This document shows positions 1 to 8,962 of a stretch of DNA of 64,000 nt, piece by piece. The stretch covers positions 33,896 to 97,895 of the forward strand of contig JAUSOY010000081.1 in assembly GCA_030656615.1 (NCBI GenBank). Direction: 5' to 3'. The notes below the pieces were generated by a model. It did no database searches, was not told the DNA's origin, and saw nothing but the letters and a program-made list of their open reading frames with translations. How positions within the stretch are numbered: position 1 is the stretch's first letter; the number at the start of each line of letters is the position of its first letter. The DNA comes from Bacteroidales bacterium (GTDB lineage Bacteria > Bacteroidota > Bacteroidia > Bacteroidales > TTA-H9). Position numbers and translations under genes: made by a program.

Positions 1-1349
1 TGGCTTTCGATGGATTGATCAATGGTTGATGTCAGTAATTCCGGATTTCGCTGACTTACTGCTTGAATCCAATCAGAAACCAATCCCCAGTCTCCACCGC
101 CATGTCCTGATTTACCGTATTTATTTGTATTTATCTCACAGGCTTCCATCGTTTTGGATTCTCCGGTTCGAAAATCGTACATCGTAAACTTCTTCATATC
201 GCCCTCGATAAATCCCATACTTCCCATTATACGGGTACGACGTCCTCCCCATGGCGTAAAAGCTTCCATGCTGAAACTGGCAGTAATCGAATCATCAAAT
301 TGAATATTCGTGATATAGTGATCGCATTGGTCGTTATCCATATCATAAACACACCGCCCGAAGTTGGTTGTTTCAAGATATTTACGGATAGCCTGTGGCC
401 TTTCTTCCGGATTATCCGGGAGGTCAAATACGTAATTCCATCCACTTTTAGGATGATAAATTTTTAGTGCCGAATACGGGCAAACAGCTTCCTGTTTACA
501 TCCATCCATACAACGAGCCGTCCATCCATCCGGTGCATTCTGTCGTTTAAACCACTTCAGATCGCCAAAAGCCTGAATCTTTCTTGAAGGTTTATCAATC
601 ATCCAACGAAGAATATCCAGGTCATGACACGATTTAGCCAGGATTATTGGAGTACACTCTTTGGAGTTATGCCAGTTACCCCTCACATAGGAATGGCTCA
701 TATGAATATGTTCGATCGGCTCCATATGTTGCATACTAATCACCTCGCCAATGACGCCTTCCTGAATCATTTCACGAAGTTTGATAAAGTATGGTGCATA
801 TCGTAAAACATGACATACCGCTACAATACGGCCTGTCTTTTTTGTTAGCTCCAATATATCACGACACTCTTGTTCCGATGGAGAAATAGGCTTTTCGAGC
901 AATACATCATAGCCCAGACGAAGCGCTTCCATGCATGGTCCGTAATGCAGTGCATCGGGTGTAGTAATAATTATGGCATCGGCAAATTTGGGTCTGGCAA
1001 AAACATGCTCCCAGGTTATAAACTGATTATCTTCCGGTATGTTATGTTTAGTAGAGTAACGCTGAAGCCGTATCGGAATGGGCTCGGCCACGCCAACAAT
1101 CCTCATCTGATCAGGATATTCAATTGCAAAATTCCCATATACATTACCCCTTGCCCCTGCCCCACATGTGATGGCTGTAAGTGGTTTTTCAAGTGGTAGA
1201 TGTTTGCTGTTTTCGGGAAGAATAATAGGATGTCCTATTTCATCGGTGGCCCAGGAGGAAAACGGAAAAAAGGAACCGCCGAGCACCACGCCCATCATTT
1301 TCAAAGCATCGCGACGGGTGAGTGAAGAAAATGGTTTATGCTGTTTCAT
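1..1349 (-). CDS. Gfo/Idh/MocA-family oxidoreductase, Tat-exported (3' end cut by window)
   Basis: Not in the ORF track because it runs off the left edge; I translated it from the minus strand. The start ATG lies at 1349-1347. The N-terminus carries a twin-arginine signal (TRRDALKMMG) followed by a hydrophobic stretch. A Rossmann-like dinucleotide-binding region follows (CGAGARGNVYG), then the family hallmark EKPIS around residue 130 and the substrate-domain stretch SCHDLDILRWM. These are typical of periplasmic Gfo/Idh/MocA oxidoreductases of Bacteroidota, which often act on sugars or sugar derivatives with NAD(P). A run of Cys (ARCMDGCKQEAVC) lies in the C-terminal half. The substrate is unknown. 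It is transcribed away from the glycosyltransferase gene. A possible -7 box (TATATTTG on the minus strand, 1377-1370) lies 20 bp upstream. Confidence 0.85.
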   Translation of the reverse strand, partial: MKQHKPFSSLTRRDALKMMGVVLGGSFFPFSSWATDEIGHPIILPENSKHLPLEKPLTAITCGAGARGNVYGNFAIEYPDQMRIVGVAEPIPIRLQRYSTKHNIPEDNQFITWEHVFARPKFADAIIITTPDALHYGPCMEALRLGYDVLLEKPISPSEQECRDILELTKKTGRIVAVCHVLRYAPYFIKLREMIQEGVIGEVISMQHMEPIEHIHMSHSYVRGNWHNSKECTPIILAKSCHDLDILRWMIDKPSRKIQAFGDLKWFKRQNAPDGWTARCMDGCKQEAVCPYSALKIYHPKSGWNYVFDLPDNPEERPQAIRKYLETTNFGRCVYDMDNDQCDHYITNIQFDDSITASFSMEAFTPWGGRRTRIMGSMGFIEGDMKKFTMYDFRTGESKTMEACEINTNKYGKSGHGGGDWGLVSDWIQAVSQRNPELLTSTIDQSIES

Positions 1350-1670
1350 GTTATGTAGTATTGAAGTACCAAATATATCAAAAATATTCTATTTCCCCAG
1401 AAAGCCAGGTCTAATTTTTAATACTCATTCACTATGCTTGTCCGATTTTATTGATAATTAAGCATTCTCTATCATTTAAACGAATTTCAAAATAGTTTCA
1501 AAAAAACTTTCCATTGTCCAAATCCCGATTAATTGCCCCATAACACAAGTTTTCGAAGGGAATCCGTATTTTTACTCAAACATATTCCCGGCCTATACTT
1601 TATTAAAGTACGTCAGGGCGACAAATATTACTCAACAAAATTCATAAAGGAATCGCTATAGTGCCAATCA
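1350..1670. other. Intergenic region between divergent genes
   Basis: About 320 bp between the divergent oxidoreductase and glycosyltransferase genes. It holds a candidate minus-strand -7 element, TATATTTG at 1377-1370. The short plus-strand ORF at 1168-1461 is a shadow of the oxidoreductase. No RNA gene or repeat is apparent. Confidence 0.5.
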
Positions 1671-3083
1671 ATGCCTATGAAAACTTATAAGGTTTTTTAC
1701 CTATTTACCATCAGCATTTTTGCAGTACTGTTACTTCCAACCCTGGTGCAGGATGGAATGTTTTTAGATGGCGTTACCTATAGCTCCATCTCAAAAAATC
1801 TATCAAATGGAATCGGAAGTTTTTGGAAGCCTCATTATACCCGAATTTTGTATCCCGAATTTTACGAGCACCCACCTTTAGTCTTTGGAATTCAATCCTT
1901 GTTTTTCAGTGTTTTGGGAGATGGAATTTATACCGAGAGAATTTTCACATTACTCACCGCCATTTTGACCGCTGTAGGAATTATTTTGAACTGGCATTTA
2001 TTTACCGAAAGCAAGGATATAAAACGATTTGCATGGATTCCTGTACTCTTATGGATTAGCATACCGCTGGTTTTCTGGTCGTACCAGAACAATTTGCTCG
2101 AAAATACCTTGGGGGTTTTTACCATTTTTTCAATCTATTTCATATCCAAAGCCTTATTTCAACAAAGGATACTCTACTTAATACCAGGAAGTATCCTGGT
2201 TGTTTTAGCATTTTTCTCAAAAGGATTCGTCGGACTATTTCCCATAGTGGCCGTCCCAATCTATTATCTGGCATTAGAACAAAAAAGTAAAATAACCGGA
2301 ATTATATACGGCTTTGTAAGTTTGATTCTACCGATTTCACTGATATATCTAATCTTCCTTCTTTCCCCGGAAGCCAAAGTAAATTTCGGTCATTATATAC
2401 ATCAGCAACTCATACCTGCCTTATCCAATCAAAGAGAAATCACTACAGAAAATCATTTGTGGATTCTATCAAAACTAATTATTGAGCTATCCTTGCCAAT
2501 AATCATTGTTATTGCCCTATTTATCAGACAGATAAAAATAAAACTTTCCATTGATAAAACTTATAATCGAATCGGAATTTACTTCATACTGTTAGGAATC
2601 TCCGCCTCATTTCCCCTTATAATTTCTCTTAAACAACGGGCATTTTATCTGATTCCTTCCATCCCGTTTTTTATCCTCGGTATAAGTTTTCTGATTCTTC
2701 CATTCCTGAAATTTCTCGAAACCCTTTCAAAACCAATTGTATTGTGGATTAATCGATTAGCGGTAGTTATTTTGCTTTTTACCTCAATTTATTCAATATT
2801 CAATATTGGAAAGTATTCGAGGGATGAAGCCAAACTCAGGGATATTTATACACTATCAAAACATATACCGAATCAAACAATTATACAAACCACTCCGAAA
2901 ATTTGGAACGATTGGGCGTTTGTTGCGTACATGAGCCGGATAGGTGATTTAAGTCTTGATACCGACAACGAACACACCTATTATCTGTGCCTAAAAAATG
3001 ATAAAGTGTTTAATGGTATTGATGAAAAATATACAAAACTGGAATTAGATTTAAAGCTTTATGTTTTGTTAAAACAAAAATAA
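1671..3083 (+). CDS. GT39/ArnT-like membrane glycosyltransferase
   Basis: Probable polyprenyl-phosphate-sugar-dependent glycosyltransferase of the GT-C fold (GT39/PMT/ArnT superfamily), which transfers a sugar onto a lipid or protein on the outer face of the inner membrane. The 470-residue protein has an N-terminal TM helix, then a first periplasmic loop with an acidic DGVTYSSISKN motif and a downstream EHPPL motif, both typical of the family. About ten further hydrophobic helices and a short C-terminal soluble tail follow. Two in-frame ATGs lie at 1671 and 1677; either could be used. It stands alone between divergent and downstream genes, so the acceptor cannot be inferred. Confidence 0.75.
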   Translation: MPMKTYKVFYLFTISIFAVLLLPTLVQDGMFLDGVTYSSISKNLSNGIGSFWKPHYTRILYPEFYEHPPLVFGIQSLFFSVLGDGIYTERIFTLLTAILTAVGIILNWHLFTESKDIKRFAWIPVLLWISIPLVFWSYQNNLLENTLGVFTIFSIYFISKALFQQRILYLIPGSILVVLAFFSKGFVGLFPIVAVPIYYLALEQKSKITGIIYGFVSLILPISLIYLIFLLSPEAKVNFGHYIHQQLIPALSNQREITTENHLWILSKLIIELSLPIIIVIALFIRQIKIKLSIDKTYNRIGIYFILLGISASFPLIISLKQRAFYLIPSIPFFILGISFLILPFLKFLETLSKPIVLWINRLAVVILLFTSIYSIFNIGKYSRDEAKLRDIYTLSKHIPNQTIIQTTPKIWNDWAFVAYMSRIGDLSLDTDNEHTYYLCLKNDKVFNGIDEKYTKLELDLKLYVLLKQK

Positions 3084-3424
3084 TCACGAATATTCCTTAA
3101 AGGCTAATTTTCTGATATTTAGAAAAGCACTCACATTCCAAGTTGTGTTTCGAATTGCATAAACGAAAATATTACGATTGAAAGTAGCCGTTTTTCATCA
3201 CGTTTAGTGAATTTTTAAAAATCAAATGTATATTTGTATAATAGGTAAAGTTTTTAACTTTACAGCTAATACAACAATAAAGAGGAAGAGAAATAACAAA
3301 GGTCTGGAGAGAAATTTCCTGACTAAGCAAGATAATATACAAACTGGTAAAGCATATATTATAAATTATAATTCTTTAATTTTTAACCGTTTCATTATTG
3401 ATTTCAGCACTTAATCTGAGTAAA
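3084..3424. other. Intergenic leader upstream of the A2M gene
   Basis: About 340 bp without a convincing gene. The 62-residue ORF at 3226-3414 has no recognisable features. A Bacteroidota-type -7 element TATATTTG lies at 3229-3236, with a TTTA resembling the -33 element about 22 bp upstream. If it serves the downstream gene, the leader is roughly 180 nt. Confidence 0.4.
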
Positions 3425-6400
3425 ATGAAAAATAAAAAGTACTTTTTAGGCGCTCTGGGTCTGGTTATTATCCTGGTAGCAGCATATTTTGTTTTCGGAA
3501 AGAAACAAGAAAGAATCCCATTCAATCCGGCATTTGCGAGCTATATTTCGGCGTATACGTCGGGTAATATTTCAAAGGAAAGCATTATCTGTATCCGACT
3601 GGCCAATGAGCTTTCAGATGAGGAAATGAAAAAGTTAGGCGATACCCCTTTATTCAGGTTTTCGCCTTCCATCAAGGGCAGAACAATATGGAGAGATGGA
3701 TATACGATTGAATTTTTGCCTGACAAATCCCTGAAATCGGGAGAATCATATTATGGGGAATTCCTGCTTCACAAAATTATGCCAACGCCCAAAGACTTGA
3801 AGGTATTTCCCTTCGACTTTCAGATTATTCAGCAATCGTTTGATGTAAGCATTGAAGGAATGAAAGCTTTTGATAAAAAAACACTCGAATGGCAAAGGCT
3901 TTATGGCGTAATTCAAACGGCAGACGTAGAAAACCCGGAGGATATTCATAAAATCATTCATGCTAAACAAAATAAAAAATCACTCCCCATTCATTGGGAA
4001 TTCGATGGTAACAGGAAAAACTTTCGATTCACTGTCGACAGCATCGTACGAGCGGAGCAAGCATCTACGGTTGTACTGGAATGGAATGGAAAAGCCATTA
4101 ATGTCGATTTAATTGGCAATAAAGAAATAAACGTTCCGGCACTCGGCGATTTTATTCTCACCGACAATAAAGTATTTTATGAACCCGATCAATATCTGCT
4201 TTTGCAATTTTCGGATCCCTTACTCGAAAATCAAAATCTGGATGGTCTTATCCGCATCGGTCAAATATCAAATCTACAGTTTACTATTATTGATAACGAA
4301 ATCAGAGTATATGCTCCCCAGCGTCTTATTGGTACTCAGGACGTATTTATCGATGCGGGTATACAAAATATTTTACGGTATAAACTTAAGGAAGCCATTC
4401 AGTTTACGGCAACTTTTGAAGAAATTATGCCCGCAGTGCGGCTTATAAATACGGGGGTCATTCTACCCAATACGGGTAATCTGGCTTTTCCCTTCGAAGC
4501 TGCCAATTTAAAGGCTGTTGATGTCAAGGTGATAAAAATCTTCGAAAACAATATCAAACAATTCTTACAGGTAAATTCACTCAATGGATCCGATGAACTC
4601 AGGCGGGTAGGTTCTGTGGTTGCAAAAAAAACAATAAATCTGGATGGAGATAAGCTGCTGGATTTACACAAATGGAATCAATTTTCGTTGGATTTAAACG
4701 ACTTAATAAAAAATGAACCCGGAGCTATTTATCAGATTTCCATAGGATTCAAACAAGAATATTCCTTATACAATTGTATAAGTACAACAGGTACAACCTC
4801 AAATAGCGATGAAGATTCAGATGAGGACAGTTATTACGAAGAAGAAGGATATTATAGCGATGACTATAATAACTACTATTACCCAAGGGGTTACCGCTGG
4901 AATCAGAAAGATAATCCTTGTCATGTATCATATTATACCGGAGATCGGTGGATAAAACAAAACGTTCTGGCATCTAACCTTGGCCTGATCGCTAAAAAAG
5001 GAAGTGGTGATAAAATGCTCTTTGTTGTAAATGACTTAAAAACAACAAAACCCATTGGTAATGCTACTTTAGAAATTTACAATTATCAAAACCAATTGAT
5101 AGCCAAAGGCAATACAAATAGTGATGGGCTGGCAGAAATCAGCATTAAACAAATTCCGTATCTCTTAATCGCTTCCGATGGAGCACAAAAAGCCTATTTA
5201 CGGCTGGATGATGGCTCATCATTGTCGTTAAGTAAATTCGATATTTCCGGTGATATCATTCAGGAAGGCATCAAGGGATTTATTTATGCCGAACGCAGTG
5301 TATGGCGTCCGGGAGATACGCTTCATCTGATGTTTATGCTTGAAGATAAGCTAAAATCCATACCGGCCCAACACCCTGTATCACTGGAATTATACAATCC
5401 AATGGGTCAATTGGTAAAAAAGATGATCCGTACCGAATCAATCCAAGGCATCTACAATTTCCGAACGTACACCTCCTCCGAAGCCCCAACCGGCACATGG
5501 AATGTGAAAATAAAAATTGGAGGTGCCTTCTTCCAGAAGAGTATCCGTATTGAAACCATCATGCCCAATCGCCTAAAAATTAATCTTGATTTTGGTGAAG
5601 GGCTGTATAAAGACAAAAATGTAAATGGAACGCTGCAGGTTCTTTGGTTGCACGGTGCAGCAGCTAAAAACCTGAATGCCAAAATAGAAGCCACGCTAAC
5701 CAAAACAAAAACGAGCTTCAAAAAATATCCCGATTATTCCTTCGACGATCCCACACGAGCATTTGAAGGAGAAACCAAGACGATATTTGATAACGCCATC
5801 GATGAAAACGGCAAGGCCAAAATTACTGCCGAATTCAATACTGAAAATGCTCCTGGAATGTTGAATGCCATTTTTGTTACACGCATTTTTGAACCCGGTG
5901 GAAGTTTCAGCATCGATAAAATGAATGTGCCGTATTATCCGTATAATTCATTTATCGGTATAAATATTCCATCCGTCGAAAAATCGCGCCAAACTCTTGT
6001 AACCGATAAAAATTATCCGGTAGATATCATTTCTGTTGATCAACAAGGAAGACTTTTACCGGGCACTAAAACCGTGGAAGTACAATTGTATAAAATTGAA
6101 TGGCGTTGGTGGTGGGATCGTTCCGACGAAGACCTGACAAATTACAACACCTCGGCTTACCACAAGCCCATCAAACGCGAATTACTAACCCTAAACAATG
6201 GAGAGGGAAAATACAATCTTAAGATTAATTATCCGGAATGGGGCAGATATTTACTTCGTGTTTGTGACAATCAGGGTGGTCATGCCAGTGCAAAGTCTTT
6301 CTATGTAGATTGGGGCAGCGAATATGCACACATGTCTAAAGACCAGCCGGGAGGTGCTACTATGCTCAGTTTTACCTCCGACAAAAGCAATTATAATGTT

Positions 6401-8962
6401 GGCGAAAATGTAGTCCTTACCATTCCCACAGGAAACGAAGGACGAGCATTTATTAGCATAGAATCCGGATCAAGAATAATACAAACGCATTGGGTAAATG
6501 TGACCACAGGACAGACAAAATTTGAATTTAAAGCCACACAGGAAATGACTCCCAATGTGTATGTAAATGTAAGTCTCCTCCAGCCACATGCACAAACGCT
6601 GAACGATCTTCCCATACGGATGTATGGAATTATACCCCTTATGATAGAAGACCCGGCAACAAAGCTGCAGCCAATAATTACGATGAACGAAGTCCTGAGG
6701 CCCGAAGAAAAAACGAGTATCTCTGTTTCTGAGAAAAATGGTAAAGAAATGAGCTATACCATTGCCATTGTTGATGAAGGCCTGCTTGATTTAACACGTT
6801 TTAAAACACCGGATCCATGGAATAATTTTTATGCCCGTGAAGCACTTGGTGTTAAAACTTGGGATTTATATGATAATGTTATTGGCGCCTGGGCAGCACA
6901 ACTGGCACGAATGTTCAGCATTGGTGGCGATGATTATAAACGACCCAAAGACGATAAAAAAGCAAAACGTTTTAAACCGGTTGTAATTTCACTCGGGCCA
7001 TTTCATTTAGAAAAAGGACAAAAGAAAACACACAAATTTACTATTCCACAATATATTGGTTCCATACGGGCCATGGTGGTAGCCGGATATGAGGGAACAT
7101 ATGGTTCTGCCGAAAAAACTGTTCCCGTTCGTAAACCATTAATGTTGCTGGCAACTTTGCCCAGGGTGATTGGTCCGGGTGAAACTGTTAGTTTGCCTGT
7201 AAACATTTTCGCCATGGAAAAAAACATGCGTAATGTTACAGTTGAAGTTCAAGCGAATCCACTATTCAGCATTATTGGCGATAATAGCACTCAGGTTCAA
7301 TTTACAGAAGTGGGTGACAAGATGGTCAATTTCGAATTGAAAGCCAAATCATCACCCGGAATAGGAAAAGTTAAGATTGTTGCCAGAAGTGGGTCAGAAA
7401 AGGCCGAATATGAGGTAGAAATCGATGTTCGGAATCCAAATCCATACATCACCAACGTCATTGATACCATCATTGAAGCCGGACAGACTGTTTCATTGGG
7501 ATACATACCTGTTGGAATGACTGGTACAAATAAAGGCTTATTGGAAGTATCGTCATTTCCACCCATCAACCTTGGAAAACGAATCGATTATCTTGTTCAA
7601 TATCCATACGGATGTGTAGAACAAACGACATCTTCCGTGTTTCCGCAGCTCTTCCTATCGCAATTTATGGAACTTTCCACGGCTAGAAAATCAGAAACTG
7701 AGTATAATGTTAAGGCAGGCATATTGCGGCTTTCCACATTCCAAATACCCGATGGTGGCCTGGCATATTGGCCGGGTTCAAATCAATCCGATGAATGGTC
7801 GACCACTTACGCCGGGCATTTCATGATTGAAGCTCAAATGCTGGGTTATAATCTTCCTCCAGCCTTTATGGATCAATGGAAGAGATTTCAGAAAAAACAA
7901 GCTACCAATTGGAGTTTAAGTCCTTACGAACGATCAACCTTAGTACAGGCTTACCGTTTGTATACCCTTGCTCTTGCAAAAGCGCCTGAATTGGGAGCAA
8001 TGAATCGGCTAAAAGAGCAAACCGGACTTTCGGTTGAGTCGAGCTGGTGCCTGGCAGCAGCGTATCAATTGGCGGGTCAGCCCGAAGTAGCCAAAGCAAT
8101 TACTGCTAAAATTACTACAACGGTTAAAAAGTACACCGAATTAGGCACTTCCTACGGCTCAGACCTCCGCGACAAAGCAATGATATTGGATGCCTTGTCA
8201 TTAATGGGTGAGAAGAGTAAAGCAGCTCCTCTTATGAAAGAAATATCCGGACAACTGAGTAGTCCTGAATGGTTGAGTACTCAAACGACTGCATATTGCC
8301 TTGTAGCTCTTGCAAAATTCATCCATAAAAACAGTATTTCTGATAAGTTGAGTTTCACCAGTAAAATCAATAATGAGTCACTAAAAATAAACACATCCTC
8401 CCCTTTTTCACAAACCAATTTCACCATTAAAAACACGAATAAGGGACACATAGAAATTAAAAATACGGGTAAGGGGATGATATTTGCACGAATCCTCCTG
8501 ACCGGTCAGCCTGAAACGGGACAAAGTCAGGGCAGCGCCGAAAATAATTTAAAAATTGATGTCGTGTACCGATCAATGGACGGCAAAGAAATCAATGTAG
8601 AAAAACTACAGCAAGGCAGCGATTTTATGGCCGAAGTAACGGTTTTCAATCCGGGTATCCGTGGAAATTATGAACAAATGGCATTATCCCAGATTTTCCC
8701 TTCGGGATGGGAAATCCATAATTCCCGGTTATTTGGAAATGAAAATGGAATAAAATCATCTCCGGCAACCTATCAGGATATTCGAGATGACCGCGTTTAT
8801 ACGTATTTCAACATCAATAAAAACCAAAAACTTATGTATTATGTTCTGCTGAATGCAAGCTATACAGGACGGTTTTTCATGCCATCCACCCAATGCGAAG
8901 CCATGTACGATGCAAGCATTAATGCCCGGGTACCCGGGAAATGGGTAGAAGTGGTAAAATGA
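3425..8962 (+). CDS. Bacterial alpha-2-macroglobulin (thioester type, YfhM-like)
   Basis: A large periplasmic protease-trapping protein. A bait region is cleaved by an attacking protease and a reactive thioester then crosslinks it. I chose the ATG at 3425 rather than the track start at 3398, because it begins MKNKKYFLG and is followed directly by a hydrophobic signal or anchor helix (LVIILVAAYFVF). No lipobox Cys follows, so it may be membrane-anchored. Length is about 1845 residues, in the range of YfhM-type proteins. The thioester motif CVEQ is intact near residue 1396, preceded by YPYG, followed by alpha/alpha-toroid-like sequence. Repeated MG-type beta domains fill the N-terminal two thirds. 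An Asp/Glu/Tyr-rich insert sits near residues 465-495. The stop overlaps the PBP1C start, matching the known A2M-pbpC pairing. Confidence 0.93.
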   Translation: MKNKKYFLGALGLVIILVAAYFVFGKKQERIPFNPAFASYISAYTSGNISKESIICIRLANELSDEEMKKLGDTPLFRFSPSIKGRTIWRDGYTIEFLPDKSLKSGESYYGEFLLHKIMPTPKDLKVFPFDFQIIQQSFDVSIEGMKAFDKKTLEWQRLYGVIQTADVENPEDIHKIIHAKQNKKSLPIHWEFDGNRKNFRFTVDSIVRAEQASTVVLEWNGKAINVDLIGNKEINVPALGDFILTDNKVFYEPDQYLLLQFSDPLLENQNLDGLIRIGQISNLQFTIIDNEIRVYAPQRLIGTQDVFIDAGIQNILRYKLKEAIQFTATFEEIMPAVRLINTGVILPNTGNLAFPFEAANLKAVDVKVIKIFENNIKQFLQVNSLNGSDELRRVGSVVAKKTINLDGDKLLDLHKWNQFSLDLNDLIKNEPGAIYQISIGFKQEYSLYNCISTTGTTSNSDEDSDEDSYYEEEGYYSDDYNNYYYPRGYRWNQKDNPCHVSYYTGDRWIKQNVLASNLGLIAKKGSGDKMLFVVNDLKTTKPIGNATLEIYNYQNQLIAKGNTNSDGLAEISIKQIPYLLIASDGAQKAYLRLDDGSSLSLSKFDISGDIIQEGIKGFIYAERSVWRPGDTLHLMFMLEDKLKSIPAQHPVSLELYNPMGQLVKKMIRTESIQGIYNFRTYTSSEAPTGTWNVKIKIGGAFFQKSIRIETIMPNRLKINLDFGEGLYKDKNVNGTLQVLWLHGAAAKNLNAKIEATLTKTKTSFKKYPDYSFDDPTRAFEGETKTIFDNAIDENGKAKITAEFNTENAPGMLNAIFVTRIFEPGGSFSIDKMNVPYYPYNSFIGINIPSVEKSRQTLVTDKNYPVDIISVDQQGRLLPGTKTVEVQLYKIEWRWWWDRSDEDLTNYNTSAYHKPIKRELLTLNNGEGKYNLKINYPEWGRYLLRVCDNQGGHASAKSFYVDWGSEYAHMSKDQPGGATMLSFTSDKSNYNVGENVVLTIPTGNEGRAFISIESGSRIIQTHWVNVTTGQTKFEFKATQEMTPNVYVNVSLLQPHAQTLNDLPIRMYGIIPLMIEDPATKLQPIITMNEVLRPEEKTSISVSEKNGKEMSYTIAIVDEGLLDLTRFKTPDPWNNFYAREALGVKTWDLYDNVIGAWAAQLARMFSIGGDDYKRPKDDKKAKRFKPVVISLGPFHLEKGQKKTHKFTIPQYIGSIRAMVVAGYEGTYGSAEKTVPVRKPLMLLATLPRVIGPGETVSLPVNIFAMEKNMRNVTVEVQANPLFSIIGDNSTQVQFTEVGDKMVNFELKAKSSPGIGKVKIVARSGSEKAEYEVEIDVRNPNPYITNVIDTIIEAGQTVSLGYIPVGMTGTNKGLLEVSSFPPINLGKRIDYLVQYPYGCVEQTTSSVFPQLFLSQFMELSTARKSETEYNVKAGILRLSTFQIPDGGLAYWPGSNQSDEWSTTYAGHFMIEAQMLGYNLPPAFMDQWKRFQKKQATNWSLSPYERSTLVQAYRLYTLALAKAPELGAMNRLKEQTGLSVESSWCLAAAYQLAGQPEVAKAITAKITTTVKKYTELGTSYGSDLRDKAMILDALSLMGEKSKAAPLMKEISGQLSSPEWLSTQTTAYCLVALAKFIHKNSISDKLSFTSKINNESLKINTSSPFSQTNFTIKNTNKGHIEIKNTGKGMIFARILLTGQPETGQSQGSAENNLKIDVVYRSMDGKEINVEKLQQGSDFMAEVTVFNPGIRGNYEQMALSQIFPSGWEIHNSRLFGNENGIKSSPATYQDIRDDRVYTYFNINKNQKLMYYVLLNASYTGRFFMPSTQCEAMYDASINARVPGKWVEVVK

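Noticed and set aside
3276-3295. Sequence similar to one arm of the 56-bp palindrome (AATAAAGAGGAAGAG)
   Set aside because: A 15-bp purine-rich match without the second arm or central part is compatible with chance in AT- and purine-rich DNA.
3226-3414. 62-residue ORF upstream of the A2M gene
   Set aside because: Low complexity, no signal peptide or domain; the -7 element overlaps its start.
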